In this document: one piece after another, positions 24,960 to 32,541 of the stretch
How the letters are laid out: each line of letters opens with the position of its first letter
Position numbering within the stretch: position 1 is the stretch's first letter
Source: Pseudonocardia acidicola
GTDB taxonomy: Bacteria; Actinomycetota; Actinomycetes; Mycobacteriales; Pseudonocardiaceae
NCBI RefSeq assembly: GCF_012911935.1
Contig: NZ_JAAXLA010000071.1
Location: forward strand, 1-36,543
Length of the DNA: 36,543 bases
Reading direction: 5' to 3'
The notes under the pieces: generated by a model
Databases searched by the model: none
Told to the model about the DNA's origin: nothing
What the model saw: only the letters and a program-made list of their open reading frames with translations
Made by a program: the position numbers and the translations under genes

Positions 24960-25382
24960 TGCCGAGCTCGGTCTGGCCGTGGTGGTCACGGACCGGGACG
25001 CCGAGTGCGTCCTGCGCCCAGCCCACGATGTCGGGGTTGAGCGGTTCGCCGGCGCTGGAGCAGCGGCGCAGCGTGAGCCCGGTGGGCGCGGCGCCGGAGC
25101 TGCGCAGCGCGCGGTGGGCCGTCGGCACCGACGGCCGCCGGCGGGGCACCGGACGCAGGCGTGGCGGCCGGGTCGGAGAACCGCAGGTCCCCGGCGGCGG
25201 GCTCGCCGACCGTCACGACCGTCCACGGCGGGTCGGCCGGCACGTCCTCGCCCGGGTCCGGCTTCGGCCGCCGGCCTTCGTCGGCGATCACCACGAACGT
25301 GCCGCTGGACAGCAGCCGCAGTGCGATCGCCTGCGGGGCGAACGCGGTGAAGACGTCGCGATCGTCGCACGGCCCGTCGCGC
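24960..25382 (-). pseudogene. Acyl-CoA synthetase (AMP-binding) remnant with internal deletion
   Basis: Minus strand, two frames. From about 25345 to 25150 the frame reads AIALRLLSSGTFVVIADEGR and, further on, VVTVGEPAAGDLRF, like the N-terminal region of an AMP-binding synthetase. From about 25149 to 24960 a different frame reads PTAHRALRSSG, LRRCSSAGEPLNPDIVGWAQ and VRDHHGQTELG, the A5-motif region. The two are about 140 codons apart in intact relatives, so the piece with the P-loop is missing, as are both ends. It cannot be functional. It abuts the NRAMP stop at 25383. Confidence 0.65.
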
Positions 25383-26681
25383 TCAGGCGTTCGCGACCGT
25401 CTGCACCACGGTGAACAACCCGAGGCCGATGACCAGCCCGGTGAGCACGTAGGTGGCGACCCGCCAGGGGCCGGTCATCCGCATCTCGGCGGGCAGGGCG
25501 CGGCGCTCGAGGAGGAGCAGGAACCCCAGGACGACCGGGAGCAGGCAGGAGTTCATCACCTCCACGTCGACCGACAGCGCGACGAGGTTGGGCCAGAAGA
25601 GGACCAACCCGGCTCCGGACACGGTGCCGAGGACGGCGAGGGCGTAGAACCCGGTGGCCCGGGCCGGGGAGTCGTCGAGGCTGTGCCGCCAGCCGAGGAC
25701 CTCCGACATCCCCCAGGCACCGGCCAGCGCGACGACCAACGCGGCGATCACCGCCGCGCCGATCATGCCCAGTCCGAAGAACAGCACCGCGTTGGTGCGG
25801 CCGAGGAACGGCGTGAGCGCGTCGGCGATGCTGGCGATGTCGTTCAGCTGGGCGCCCGGGTCGCGGGTTCCGATGGTCGCCGCGACCGCGACGACGACAG
25901 CGATCATGATGACCTGGGTGACCACCGATCCGACGGCGGTGTCGAGGCGCGACGAGCGCAGCGCCTGCCGGACACTCAGCCCCCGGCGACCCTTGTCGAT
26001 CACCGCACCCTGCTGGTAGAAGACCATCCAGGGCATGATCACCGCTCCGACGTTGGCCGCCAGCAGCGTCAGGTAGGGGGTGCTGAACTGGATCGGGTTC
26101 GCCAGGCCGTGCAGGAGTGCGCCCGGGTCCGGCCGGGCGATGATCGCCGCCGGGATGAACAGCAACTCCAGGGCGCCGACCGTGATGCCCACGACCTCGA
26201 CCCGGCGGTACCGACCGGCCAGCACCAGCCCGACGAGCGCCACCGCGGGCACCCCGATCGACACCAGCCGCGGCAGCCCGACGAGGGCGCCCACACCGGC
26301 CAGACCGGCGAACTCGGTGATCAGCGCGCCGACACAGGCGACGAACAGCGTGCCGGCCGACAGCAGAGCCCAGCGCGACCCGAAGATCTGCCGGATCAGT
26401 GCCCCGTGACCCCGGCCGGTCACCAGGCCGAGCCGGACGGTCATCTCCTGCACCAGGTACAGGATCGGGATGAGGATGAGCTGGGAGAGCACCAGCTGGT
26501 AGCCGTACTGCGCCCCCGACTGTGCTGCCGTGATGACGCTGCCCGCGTCGGTGTCGGCCAGCATCACCATGACGCCCGGGCCGAGCAACATCAGCAGCCG
26601 CGCGGCTCTGCGACGGCCTGTACCGGCTACCGCAGGCGATGTCGCCGTCGCCGTTTCCGACGCCGCCGGGCCGTCGAGCAT
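25383..26681 (-). CDS. Divergent NRAMP-family divalent metal transporter
   Basis: A 432-residue, about 11-helix protein of the NRAMP/SLC11 fold, normally a proton-coupled Mn/Fe importer. GPGVMVMLADTDAGS at 34-48 aligns with the canonical GPG...DPGN loop, with DPGN changed to D45-A-G-S48. TM6 reads NVGAVIMPWMVFYQQ, with MPH changed to MPW, so the metal Met stays while the His used in proton coupling is lost. SGAQYGYQL is conserved. The ion may differ from Mn/Fe, or the coupling may be lost. ATG at 26681 follows GAGGAG by nine bases; longer in-frame starts are less likely. Upstream are two metalloregulator-like repeats. Nearest neighbour: an LLM oxidoreductase gene on the same strand. Confidence 0.82.
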   Translation of the reverse strand: MLDGPAASETATATSPAVAGTGRRRAARLLMLLGPGVMVMLADTDAGSVITAAQSGAQYGYQLVLSQLILIPILYLVQEMTVRLGLVTGRGHGALIRQIFGSRWALLSAGTLFVACVGALITEFAGLAGVGALVGLPRLVSIGVPAVALVGLVLAGRYRRVEVVGITVGALELLFIPAAIIARPDPGALLHGLANPIQFSTPYLTLLAANVGAVIMPWMVFYQQGAVIDKGRRGLSVRQALRSSRLDTAVGSVVTQVIMIAVVVAVAATIGTRDPGAQLNDIASIADALTPFLGRTNAVLFFGLGMIGAAVIAALVVALAGAWGMSEVLGWRHSLDDSPARATGFYALAVLGTVSGAGLVLFWPNLVALSVDVEVMNSCLLPVVLGFLLLLERRALPAEMRMTGPWRVATYVLTGLVIGLGLFTVVQTVANA

Positions 26682-26756
26682 CGCCGCACACTCCTCACCG
26701 TGATGGATGATCCGCCACTGAGCGGATGCCACCCATCAGGCCACAGGACCACCCAA

Positions 26757-26775
26757 TTAGGCAAGGCTCGCCACC
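26757..26775. promoter_or_regulatory. DtxR/IdeR-like half box upstream of NRAMP
   Basis: TTAGGCAAGGCT, starting at 26757, matches 12 of 19 positions of the mycobacterial IdeR consensus when the whole 19-mer is scored by eye; the left half matches best. It lies 76-94 bases before the NRAMP ATG. The assignment to a metalloregulator is inference. Confidence 0.4.
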
Positions 26776-26776
26776 A

Positions 26777-26795
26777 TTTGTGAAGCCTTAGCAAA
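26777..26795. promoter_or_regulatory. 19-bp inverted repeat TTTG-N2-AAG-N-CTT-N2-CAAA
   Basis: The outer TTTG/CAAA and inner AAG/CTT arms are exactly symmetric, with N2 spacers that do not pair. It lies one base right of the DtxR-like half box, in an AT-richer patch about 100 bases before the NRAMP start. It is a good candidate operator for a dimeric regulator. Confidence 0.5.
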
Positions 26796-26818
26796 GTTGA
26801 CCCACGGCGCGGTAAAGC

Positions 26819-27760
26819 TCAGTTCTCCAGGCCTTTGAGCTCGGCGGTGAAGTGGTCCAGGAACCCGCGCCAGGACGGGACCGGGACCGCCGGGCGGACC
26901 ACGAACTTGCTCAGTCCGACGTCGACGAAGCGGTTGATCTGGTCCCGGGCCGCCGCCCAGCCCCGTGGCACCAGCAGTTCGGGGTCGACGTCGGGCCGCC
27001 GCTCCCGCGCGCGGGCCAGTGCCGCGTCGGCCTGGGCCGCGGACGCCTCGGGAGGCAGTACGGAGACGTTGGTGCCGTAGTGGTCGGCCTCGATCTCCCG
27101 GCCCGCCTCGGCGGCGGCTCGCTCGATCTGGGCGCGGCAGTCGCCGGCCTCGTCGGGGGTGACGAAGCTGCCCAGCCAGCCGTCGGCGAGCCGTCCGATC
27201 CGGCGCAGTCCGACCGGCGCGCGCCCACCCAGCCACAGGTCCAGGGGGCGGGACGGCAACGGGCCTACCGAGGCGTCGTCGAGGTGGAAGAAGTGGCCGT
27301 GGTGGGTGACGCGGGGCTCGGTGAGCAGCCGGCGGACCACGGTGAGCGCTTCGTCGAAGATCGCGGCGCGCTGCCCGTCGGGCACCGGGTAGAGCTGGCG
27401 TTCCCGGGCCGTGGCGGGCCGCACCCCGAATGCGGGCAGGATCCGTTTCGGGGCCAGCGCGGCCAGCGACGCGAGCTGTGCGGCGACGAGCGCGGGGTTG
27501 CGACCGGGCAGCACCAGGACCCCGGTCCCGAGCTTCAACGACGTCGTGCGACCGGCGGCGTAGGCCAGGCCGACCACGGCGTCGACGTTGTCGGAGGAGA
27601 CGATGTCGGGCAGCCAGACCGAATCGACGCCGCGTTCCTCGAGCTCGTCGATCAGCTCGGCGAAGCCGGGGCCGGCGCCGTTGTCGCTGCGCGACATCGG
27701 GAGTGACCCGATGCCGATTCGGACCTTTACCCGCGTTTCGGCGCGCCCGGGTTCACCCAC
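26819..27760 (-). CDS. LLM class oxidoreductase, probable F420-dependent
   Basis: A 313-residue bacterial luciferase-like monooxygenase fold enzyme. VRIGIGSLPMSR opens the barrel; GVDSVWLPDIVSSD and LKLGTGVLVLPGRNPALVAAQLASL are typical of F420-dependent LLM proteins (a TIGR03854-like group). LPAFGVRPA replaces the common LGIGxG. PLDLWLGGRAPVGLRRIGRLADGWLGSF is the late conserved block. The substrate is unknown, and FMN instead of F420 is possible. Start: GTG at 27760 with TAGCGT seven bases upstream; the codon nearer the core (GTA) cannot be a start. It lies 43 bases after the tatA stop. Confidence 0.87.
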   Translation of the reverse strand: MGEPGRAETRVKVRIGIGSLPMSRSDNGAGPGFAELIDELEERGVDSVWLPDIVSSDNVDAVVGLAYAAGRTTSLKLGTGVLVLPGRNPALVAAQLASLAALAPKRILPAFGVRPATARERQLYPVPDGQRAAIFDEALTVVRRLLTEPRVTHHGHFFHLDDASVGPLPSRPLDLWLGGRAPVGLRRIGRLADGWLGSFVTPDEAGDCRAQIERAAAEAGREIEADHYGTNVSVLPPEASAAQADAALARARERRPDVDPELLVPRGWAAARDQINRFVDVGLSKFVVRPAVPVPSWRGFLDHFTAELKGLEN

Positions 27761-27767
27761 GTGATCG

Positions 27768-27773
27768 ACGCTA
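27768..27773 (-). promoter_or_regulatory. -10 box TAGCGT for the LLM oxidoreductase
   Basis: TAGCGT on the minus strand followed by seven bases and GTG at 27760. It lies between tatA and the LLM gene, giving the latter its own leaderless promoter. Confidence 0.55.
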
Positions 27774-27803
27774 GCCGCGCCGTTCGGCGGCCCGCAAGAA
27801 TCC

Positions 27804-28097
27804 TCAGGCGGGATCACCGTGCGGCTGCCGGGGGGCCGCGGTCGGTGCCGCGCCGGCATCACGGACCGGTTCCGGGACCGTGGTCGGTGCGGTCGTCGGC
27901 TGCGCCGGTGCGGTCTCCGGTGTGGCGGACGCGGCCGGGGTCTCGGTCGGCTTGTGGTCGTCCGCGCGCAGCTCGGCCTTGAGGATGCGGGTGGACCGGC
28001 CGAGGCTGCGGGCGGCGTCGGGCAGCCGCTTGGCTCCGAACAGCAGCACCGCGACGCCGATGACGATCAGCCAGTGCCAGGCACTCAGCTCGCCCAT
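27804..28097 (-). CDS. tatA: Twin-arginine translocase subunit TatA
   Basis: A 97-residue TatA/E-type protein. A single N-terminal membrane helix (AWHWLIVIGVAVLLFG, residues about 6-21) is followed by KRLPDAARSLGRSTRILKAEL, an amphipathic helix typical of the pore-forming subunit, and a Pro/Ala/Thr-rich tail that is charged and probably unstructured. It should act with TatB and TatC (not in the window) to export folded proteins. ATG at 28097 follows AGGAA by four bases; an upstream frame to 28214 is not family sequence. It is divergent from the PBP gene across 227 bases. TatB is less likely given length and tail. Confidence 0.92.
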   Translation of the reverse strand: MGELSAWHWLIVIGVAVLLFGAKRLPDAARSLGRSTRILKAELRADDHKPTETPAASATPETAPAQPTTAPTTVPEPVRDAGAAPTAAPRQPHGDPA

Positions 28098-28136
28098 TTT
28101 TCCTGCCTTCCGTGTTCGGACTCGCAGCCACCAGTG

Positions 28137-28152
28137 TGCACTCCGGCGTGCA
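28137..28152. repeat. 16-bp near-perfect palindrome in the tatA-PBP gap
   Basis: TGCACTCCGGCGTGCA is symmetric except at one base pair. It is 40-55 bases before the tatA ATG. It may be an operator for tatA. Confidence 0.4.
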
Positions 28153-28254
28153 ATTGCGGCCTGTCGACCCCTGATTTGTCGAAAAGTTCTCGCTGAATGT
28201 CCGAAAGAAAACAAAGATGACGTGTGCGCCGTTGTGGGGTGCCGGGTGTTGTGT

Positions 28255-28290
28255 CCGGGTAGGGCGACCGGACTCGGCCGCCCTACCCGG
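28255..28290. promoter_or_regulatory. 12-bp-arm inverted repeat at the PBP promoter
   Basis: Arms 28255-28266 and 28279-28290 are perfect reverse complements with a 12-base spacer. The right arm ends 21 bases before the -10-like TAGACA at 28312, so it reaches the expected -35 position. Candidate operator, or an upstream hairpin; no plus-strand gene precedes it that would need a terminator. Confidence 0.55.
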
Positions 28291-28311
28291 CAGCGCTCCG
28301 GTGTGTGCTGG

Positions 28312-28317
28312 TAGACA
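28312..28317 (+). promoter_or_regulatory. -10-like box TAGACA for the PBP gene
   Basis: TAGACA followed by seven bases and GTG at 28325. A weaker match than the others (no final T), but the spacing is the same. Confidence 0.35.
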
Positions 28318-28324
28318 CGGCCCA

Positions 28325-30391
28325 GTGAGGGTGACGCAGACGGCGGTACGGCAGCTCGCGGTCATGGGTCTCGCAGCGGGTGTATTGCTCGCTGCGATGA
28401 TGTTCCCGGCTGTCGGCGGTGTCGGCCTGCTGGCGGCGCAGATCAGCGATTCCGCGGTCGGTACGTCGAGCGATCTGCAATCCGGGACCATGCCCGCAGC
28501 GACGGTGGTCACCGATTCCGCGGGCGCTCCGATCGCGTATCTCTACAGCCAGTACCGCGTCCCGGTGGCCAGCGCAGGCATCGCCCCGGCGATGAAGGCG
28601 GCGATCGTGGCGATCGAGGACCGTCGTTTCTACCAGCACGGTGGATTCGACGTGGTCGGCGCGGCGCGGGCGCTGGTCAACAACTCCGGCGGCGGGGCGA
28701 CGCAGGGCGCCTCCACCCTCACCGAGCAGTACGTGAAGAACTACGACCTGTACGTGGCCGCGACCACGGACGCCCAGCGCCGGGCCGCGGTGGCCCCGAG
28801 CTACGCCCGCAAGATCAAGGAGGCCGAGCTCGCGGTCAGCCTGGACAGCCGGCTCAGCAAGGACGAGATCCTCACCCGGTATCTCAACATCGTGTATCTC
28901 GGGCACGGCGCCTACGGCGTCGCCGCCGCGGCCAAGGCCTACTTCGGCACGACGCCCGACCAGCTCACCGTGCCGCAGGCGGCGCTGCTCGCCGGCCTGG
29001 TGCAGAGCCCGGCCGACTACGACCCGGCGCGCCATCCCGACGCCGCGCTCGGCCGGCGCAACGTGGTGATCGAGCAGATGCGTCAGCAGGGCTCGATCAC
29101 CGCCCAGCAGGCCGCGGCGGCGGCCGCCGCCCCGCTGGGCGTGCTGCCGAACGTGTCGGTGCCCTCGGCAGGCTGTGTCGGCGCCGGGGATGCCGGCTAC
29201 TTCTGTTCCTACCTGCTGTCCTACCTCCAGGAGGCCGGGATCACGAGCGCGCAGCTCACCGGCGGCGGGTACACGATCCGCACCACGCTGAACCGTGACG
29301 CGCAGACCAAGCTGAAGGCCGCCGTGGACGGACAGGTCGATCCGACCACGCCGCACGTCGCCGACGTCATGTCGGTGGTCCAGCCCGGGGCCGACGCGCA
29401 CCAGGTCGTCGCCATGGCCGCCAACCGCACCTACGGCAACGCGCCGGGCGAGTCGAGCTTCGGACTGCCCTACCAGCCGGAGAACATGGGCGCCGGGTCC
29501 GTGTTCAAGATCTTCACCGCGGCGACGGCGATGGAGAAGGGCATCGTCGGCATCGATTCGATCATCGACGTGCCGGGCAGCGGCTACACGACACCGCTGT
29601 ACCACGACCCGGCCGGGCGGCCGATCCCGGTGCACAACGCCGGCAACTACGCCTCGCAGCTCTCGCTGACCGACGCGCTCGCGCAGTCGCCCAACACCGC
29701 CTTCGTCAAGCTCGAGGAGAGCACCGGCGTGCCACCCGTGGTGGACATGGCGGAACGGCTCGGGATGACCTCGCTGGCCACCACCCCGAGCGGCCGGGCC
29801 GGTTCGCCGTCGGTCGCCGATGTGGCCCGTTCGCAGAACCAGATGTCGTTCACCCTCGGCGTGTCGCCGACCAGCGACCTGGAGCTGGCCAACGTGGCCG
29901 CGACGCTGGCCAGCCACGGCATGTGGTGCCCGCCCAGCCCCGTCGAGTCGGTGACCGACCGGACGGGGGCGCCGGTCACGGTGACCCAGCCGCCGTGCCG
30001 GCAGGTGCTCGATCCGGCGATCGCCGACACCCTGATGAACGGGCTGAGCAAGGACGAGCAGCCCGGCGGCACGTCGGCCGCGGCGGCCGCGTCCATGGGC
30101 TGGAACCGCCCGATCGCGGCGAAGACCGGCACCACCAACGACTACAAGTCGGCCGCGTTCGTCGGGGCCACCCCGCAGATGGCCGGGGCATCGATCGTCT
30201 TCGACGACTCGGCGTCGCCCCGGCCGATCTGCGACGGCACCCCGCCCTACAGCTGCTCGGGCGGCAACATCTACGGCGGCAAGGCGCCGGCCCGCACGTT
30301 CTACCGGGCCATGGGCGACATCCTCGACGGTCAGCCGGTGGTGCCGCTGCCGCCGCCGGATCCGCGGTACCTGAACGGCTCGCAGTCCTGA
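28325..30391 (+). CDS. Class A (bifunctional) penicillin-binding protein
   Basis: A 688-residue bifunctional murein synthase. A membrane anchor at about 9-30 (VRQLAVMGLAAGVLLAAMMF) precedes a GT51 transglycosylase domain (about 60-240): catalytic Glu98 in IEDRRFYQHGG, Glu134 in GASTLTEQYVKN, and ILTRYLNIVYLGHGAYG. The transpeptidase domain has Ser392-x-x-Lys395 (GSVFK), Ser455-Pro-Asn457 and Lys600-Thr-Gly. It makes glycan strands and crosslinks them outside the membrane. Four Cys in the extracytoplasmic part could form disulfides. GTG at 28325 is the likely start (a -10-like TAGACA seven bases upstream); GTG 28331 is the alternative. The 3' end forms part of a large hairpin. Confidence 0.93.
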   Translation: MRVTQTAVRQLAVMGLAAGVLLAAMMFPAVGGVGLLAAQISDSAVGTSSDLQSGTMPAATVVTDSAGAPIAYLYSQYRVPVASAGIAPAMKAAIVAIEDRRFYQHGGFDVVGAARALVNNSGGGATQGASTLTEQYVKNYDLYVAATTDAQRRAAVAPSYARKIKEAELAVSLDSRLSKDEILTRYLNIVYLGHGAYGVAAAAKAYFGTTPDQLTVPQAALLAGLVQSPADYDPARHPDAALGRRNVVIEQMRQQGSITAQQAAAAAAAPLGVLPNVSVPSAGCVGAGDAGYFCSYLLSYLQEAGITSAQLTGGGYTIRTTLNRDAQTKLKAAVDGQVDPTTPHVADVMSVVQPGADAHQVVAMAANRTYGNAPGESSFGLPYQPENMGAGSVFKIFTAATAMEKGIVGIDSIIDVPGSGYTTPLYHDPAGRPIPVHNAGNYASQLSLTDALAQSPNTAFVKLEESTGVPPVVDMAERLGMTSLATTPSGRAGSPSVADVARSQNQMSFTLGVSPTSDLELANVAATLASHGMWCPPSPVESVTDRTGAPVTVTQPPCRQVLDPAIADTLMNGLSKDEQPGGTSAAAAASMGWNRPIAAKTGTTNDYKSAAFVGATPQMAGASIVFDDSASPRPICDGTPPYSCSGGNIYGGKAPARTFYRAMGDILDGQPVVPLPPPDPRYLNGSQS

Positions 30392-30458
30392 GCCCGGGCC
30401 GTGCCGGGCGCGGGGTGCCGCGCCCGGCACGCCGGGACGTCACGGGGCCCGGGCTCAG
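30388..30458. terminator. Double-stem structure containing both stop codons of a convergent pair
   Basis: An outer 13-bp perfect stem pairs 30388-30400 with 30446-30458. Directly inside it, an inner 13-bp perfect stem pairs 30401-30413 with 30418-30430 around a GGTG loop; 15 unpaired bases follow. The PBP stop (30389-30391) and the opposite stop (30455-30457) both lie in the outer arms. The structure is symmetric in function for both strands and lacks a U-tract. Confidence 0.8.
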
Positions 30459-31651
30459 CGGGCCGGGCCCACGATCGCGGTCAGCGCCCGGTCGAGGTCG
30501 GCGACGAGGTCGCGGGGATCCTCGAGGCCCACGGAGAACCGCAGGTGTCCCCAGCGCCGGAACGGTTCGGGATAGAACCGGGCGCGCTCGTCGTCGGCCG
30601 CCACGTGCACGATCAGCGACTCGTCGTGGCCCAGCGACACGGCCGAGGTGATGATCTGCAGCGCCGCCACGAACCGGTTCTGCGTCGCGGCGTCCCCGCG
30701 GACGGCGAACGCGAGCATGCCGCCGAAGCCGCCGTCCAGGGTCCGGGCGGCCAGGTCGTGCTGGGGGTGCGTGGACAGCCCCGGGTAGGCGACGTAGGCG
30801 ACCCGCGGATCGCCGTCGAGGAACTCGGCGACGGCTTGGGCTCCCGCGCAGTGCGCCCGCATCCGCATCGGCAGCGTGATCGAGCCGCGCATGATCAGCC
30901 AGGCGTTGAACGGGCTGATCGTGGCGCCGACGTTGACCATCGCCTCGGCCCGGATCCGGTCGATCACCTCGGCCGCGCCGATCACCGCCCCGCCCATCGC
31001 GTCGCCGTGGCCGTTGATGTACTTGGTCAGCGAGTGCACGACCAGGTCGGCGCCCAGCGCGAGGGGGCGCTGCAGCACCGGGGTGGCGAAGGTGGCGTCG
31101 ACGGACAGCAGCGCGCCGGCGGCGTGCGCGATCTCCGCGACGGCGGCGACGTCGGTGATCCGGGTCGTGGGGTTGGCCGGGGTCTCGATGTGCACCAGCC
31201 GGGTCTCCGGCCGGATCGCGGCTCGCACCGCCTCGGGGTCCGAGGTGTCCACCAGCGTCGCGGTGATCCCGTACTTGTCCGGCAGCAGTTCGGTGAGCAG
31301 CCGGTACACCGCGACGTAGCTGACGTCGGAGGAGACGACGTGGTCGCCGGCCCGCAGGAACGTGAAGAACACCGCGTGCAGCGCGGACACCCCGCTGGCC
31401 AGCGCGACGGCCGCCGCGCCGCCGTCCAGCCGGGCCAGCTTCTCCTCCAGCCAGTGCTGGTTGGCTCCGCCGTTGCGGGTGTAGAGCGGGGTGTCGGTGC
31501 CCGACCAGCTCAGTTGCGACGGGTCGTCGGGCAGTGCATAGGAGTTCGCCGTGACCAGCGGGCGGCGGATGGCCCGGGTGCCCGGGTCGACGGCGTTGCC
31601 GGCGTGCACGCTCAGCGTGGCCAGGCCCAGGTCGTCGGGGGAGAGATCCAT
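30455..31651 (-). CDS. PLP-dependent trans-sulfuration family enzyme (cystathionine gamma-synthase/lyase-like)
   Basis: A 398-residue Cys/Met-metabolism PLP enzyme. The PLP Lys is in HSLTKYINGHGD, the preceding Asp in LLSVDATFATP, the ring-stacking Tyr in SSDVSYVAVYRLL. The usual YSRxxNPT motif is PLYTRNGGANQ, a variant seen in some actinobacterial members; whether it acts as synthase, gamma-lyase or on another substrate cannot be read. If a lyase it would complete reverse trans-sulfuration with the cbs product. Start: ATG at 31651 with GAAGAG three bases before it; ATG at 31672 would add seven residues. A CATAGT -10 candidate lies at 31703-31708. Divergent from the DUF3817 gene. Confidence 0.87.
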   Translation of the reverse strand: MDLSPDDLGLATLSVHAGNAVDPGTRAIRRPLVTANSYALPDDPSQLSWSGTDTPLYTRNGGANQHWLEEKLARLDGGAAAVALASGVSALHAVFFTFLRAGDHVVSSDVSYVAVYRLLTELLPDKYGITATLVDTSDPEAVRAAIRPETRLVHIETPANPTTRITDVAAVAEIAHAAGALLSVDATFATPVLQRPLALGADLVVHSLTKYINGHGDAMGGAVIGAAEVIDRIRAEAMVNVGATISPFNAWLIMRGSITLPMRMRAHCAGAQAVAEFLDGDPRVAYVAYPGLSTHPQHDLAARTLDGGFGGMLAFAVRGDAATQNRFVAALQIITSAVSLGHDESLIVHVAADDERARFYPEPFRRWGHLRFSVGLEDPRDLVADLDRALTAIVGPAR

Positions 31652-31770
31652 GCGCTCTTCGTAGCGCACCATCCGCGGGAGAGATTCGACACCCGGTAGA
31701 AGACTATGCGCGGGGTTGCGGCACAGTGGAGGAGAGATCACGACCCGCACCACCCCTGGAGCTGCCGCCG

Positions 31771-32121
31771 ATGAGCGCCCCGACCACCGTCACCGCACCC
31801 GCGACCCTCCCCGGCCTCAGCCGGGCCTTCCGGGCGATCGCGATCGCCGAGGCCTGCTCCTGGGCGGGGCTGCTGATCGGGATGTTCTTCAAGTACGTCG
31901 TGGTCTTCAACGACATCGGGGTGCGGATCTTCGGCTCGATCCACGGCGGGCTGTTCATCGCCTACGTGGTGATCGCGATCCTGACCGCCCGCCGGCAGCG
32001 CTGGTCCGCGGGCACCATCGTGCTCGCGCTCGCGGCCAGCGTGCCGCCGCTGTTCACGCTGTGGTTCGAGCGCTGGGCGCTGCGGACCGGCCGGCTGAAC
32101 AGCACCGTCGAGGCCCGGTAG
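31771..32121 (+). CDS. DUF3817 integral membrane protein
   Basis: A 116-residue membrane protein of the DUF3817 family. It has three hydrophobic segments: IAIAEACSWAGLLIGMFFKYVVVF (about 27-50), FGSIHGGLFIAYVVIAILTARR (about 57-78), and WSAGTIVLALAASVPPLFTLWFERWAL (about 81-107). The IHG and FER signatures are conserved. Function is unknown; it is widespread in actinobacteria. ATG at 31771 is chosen with GGAG nine bases upstream; an in-frame GTG at 31726 is the alternative and would add 15 hydrophilic residues. It is divergent from the PLP enzyme and followed by the acetamidase remnant. Confidence 0.84.
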   Translation: MSAPTTVTAPATLPGLSRAFRAIAIAEACSWAGLLIGMFFKYVVVFNDIGVRIFGSIHGGLFIAYVVIAILTARRQRWSAGTIVLALAASVPPLFTLWFERWALRTGRLNSTVEAR

Positions 32122-32312
32122 CGGCTCTCGCCGCACAACCAGCACGCCGCCCGGCCCGGCGCCGTCGACCGCGATGGGCCGGTCAGCGGATGCACCCGCT
32201 CCAGGGTCACCCGGGCCAGGTCCGCGGCGGTGGAGTCCGCGCTCAGCTGGCCGTCCGCCGTATCGAGGGTGTCGAACACGACCTCGTCACCGGCAGCAAC
32301 CTCCCGCGCGGC
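32122..32312 (-). pseudogene. Acetamidase/formamidase N-terminal remnant with a one-base frameshift
   Basis: On the minus strand, 32291 to about 32178 reads AGDEVVFDTLDTADGQLSAD, STAADLARVTLERVHPLTGP, the conserved N-terminal block of FmdA/AmdA acetamidases. The next family residues, IAVDGAGPGGVLVVRREPL, continue in a shifted frame; one base is missing at about 32176-32178 (the codon after TG). The fragment ends at the DUF3817 stop. The upstream part and the catalytic C-terminal half are missing. It is a non-functional relic. Confidence 0.7.
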
Positions 32313-32541
32313 CGCAATGTCGAGATGCCGGCGGTCGTGTCCCCGGTCGGCCTGGGCGGCCGGCGGCTCGGCCCGGTCCGTTCGGATCTCACGAACGGTC
32401 GTCGCGAGCCCCGCACGCCGTCGGCTCTGGTGATCCGATCGAGCGTGCGCAGGAACGCGCCGCTGCGGCACCGACCCAACCGACCCGTTTCGGGTCCGCC
32501 ATAGGCGCCCGCGGATCCGGCTGCACGCCGTCCTCCAGCCG
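32313..32541. other. Non-coding 229 bases, nothing recognised
   Basis: Between the acetamidase remnant and the SWIM gene stop. No frame on either strand gives a recognisable family; it may be decayed sequence from the same acetamidase event. No strong hairpin was noticed. Confidence 0.4.
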
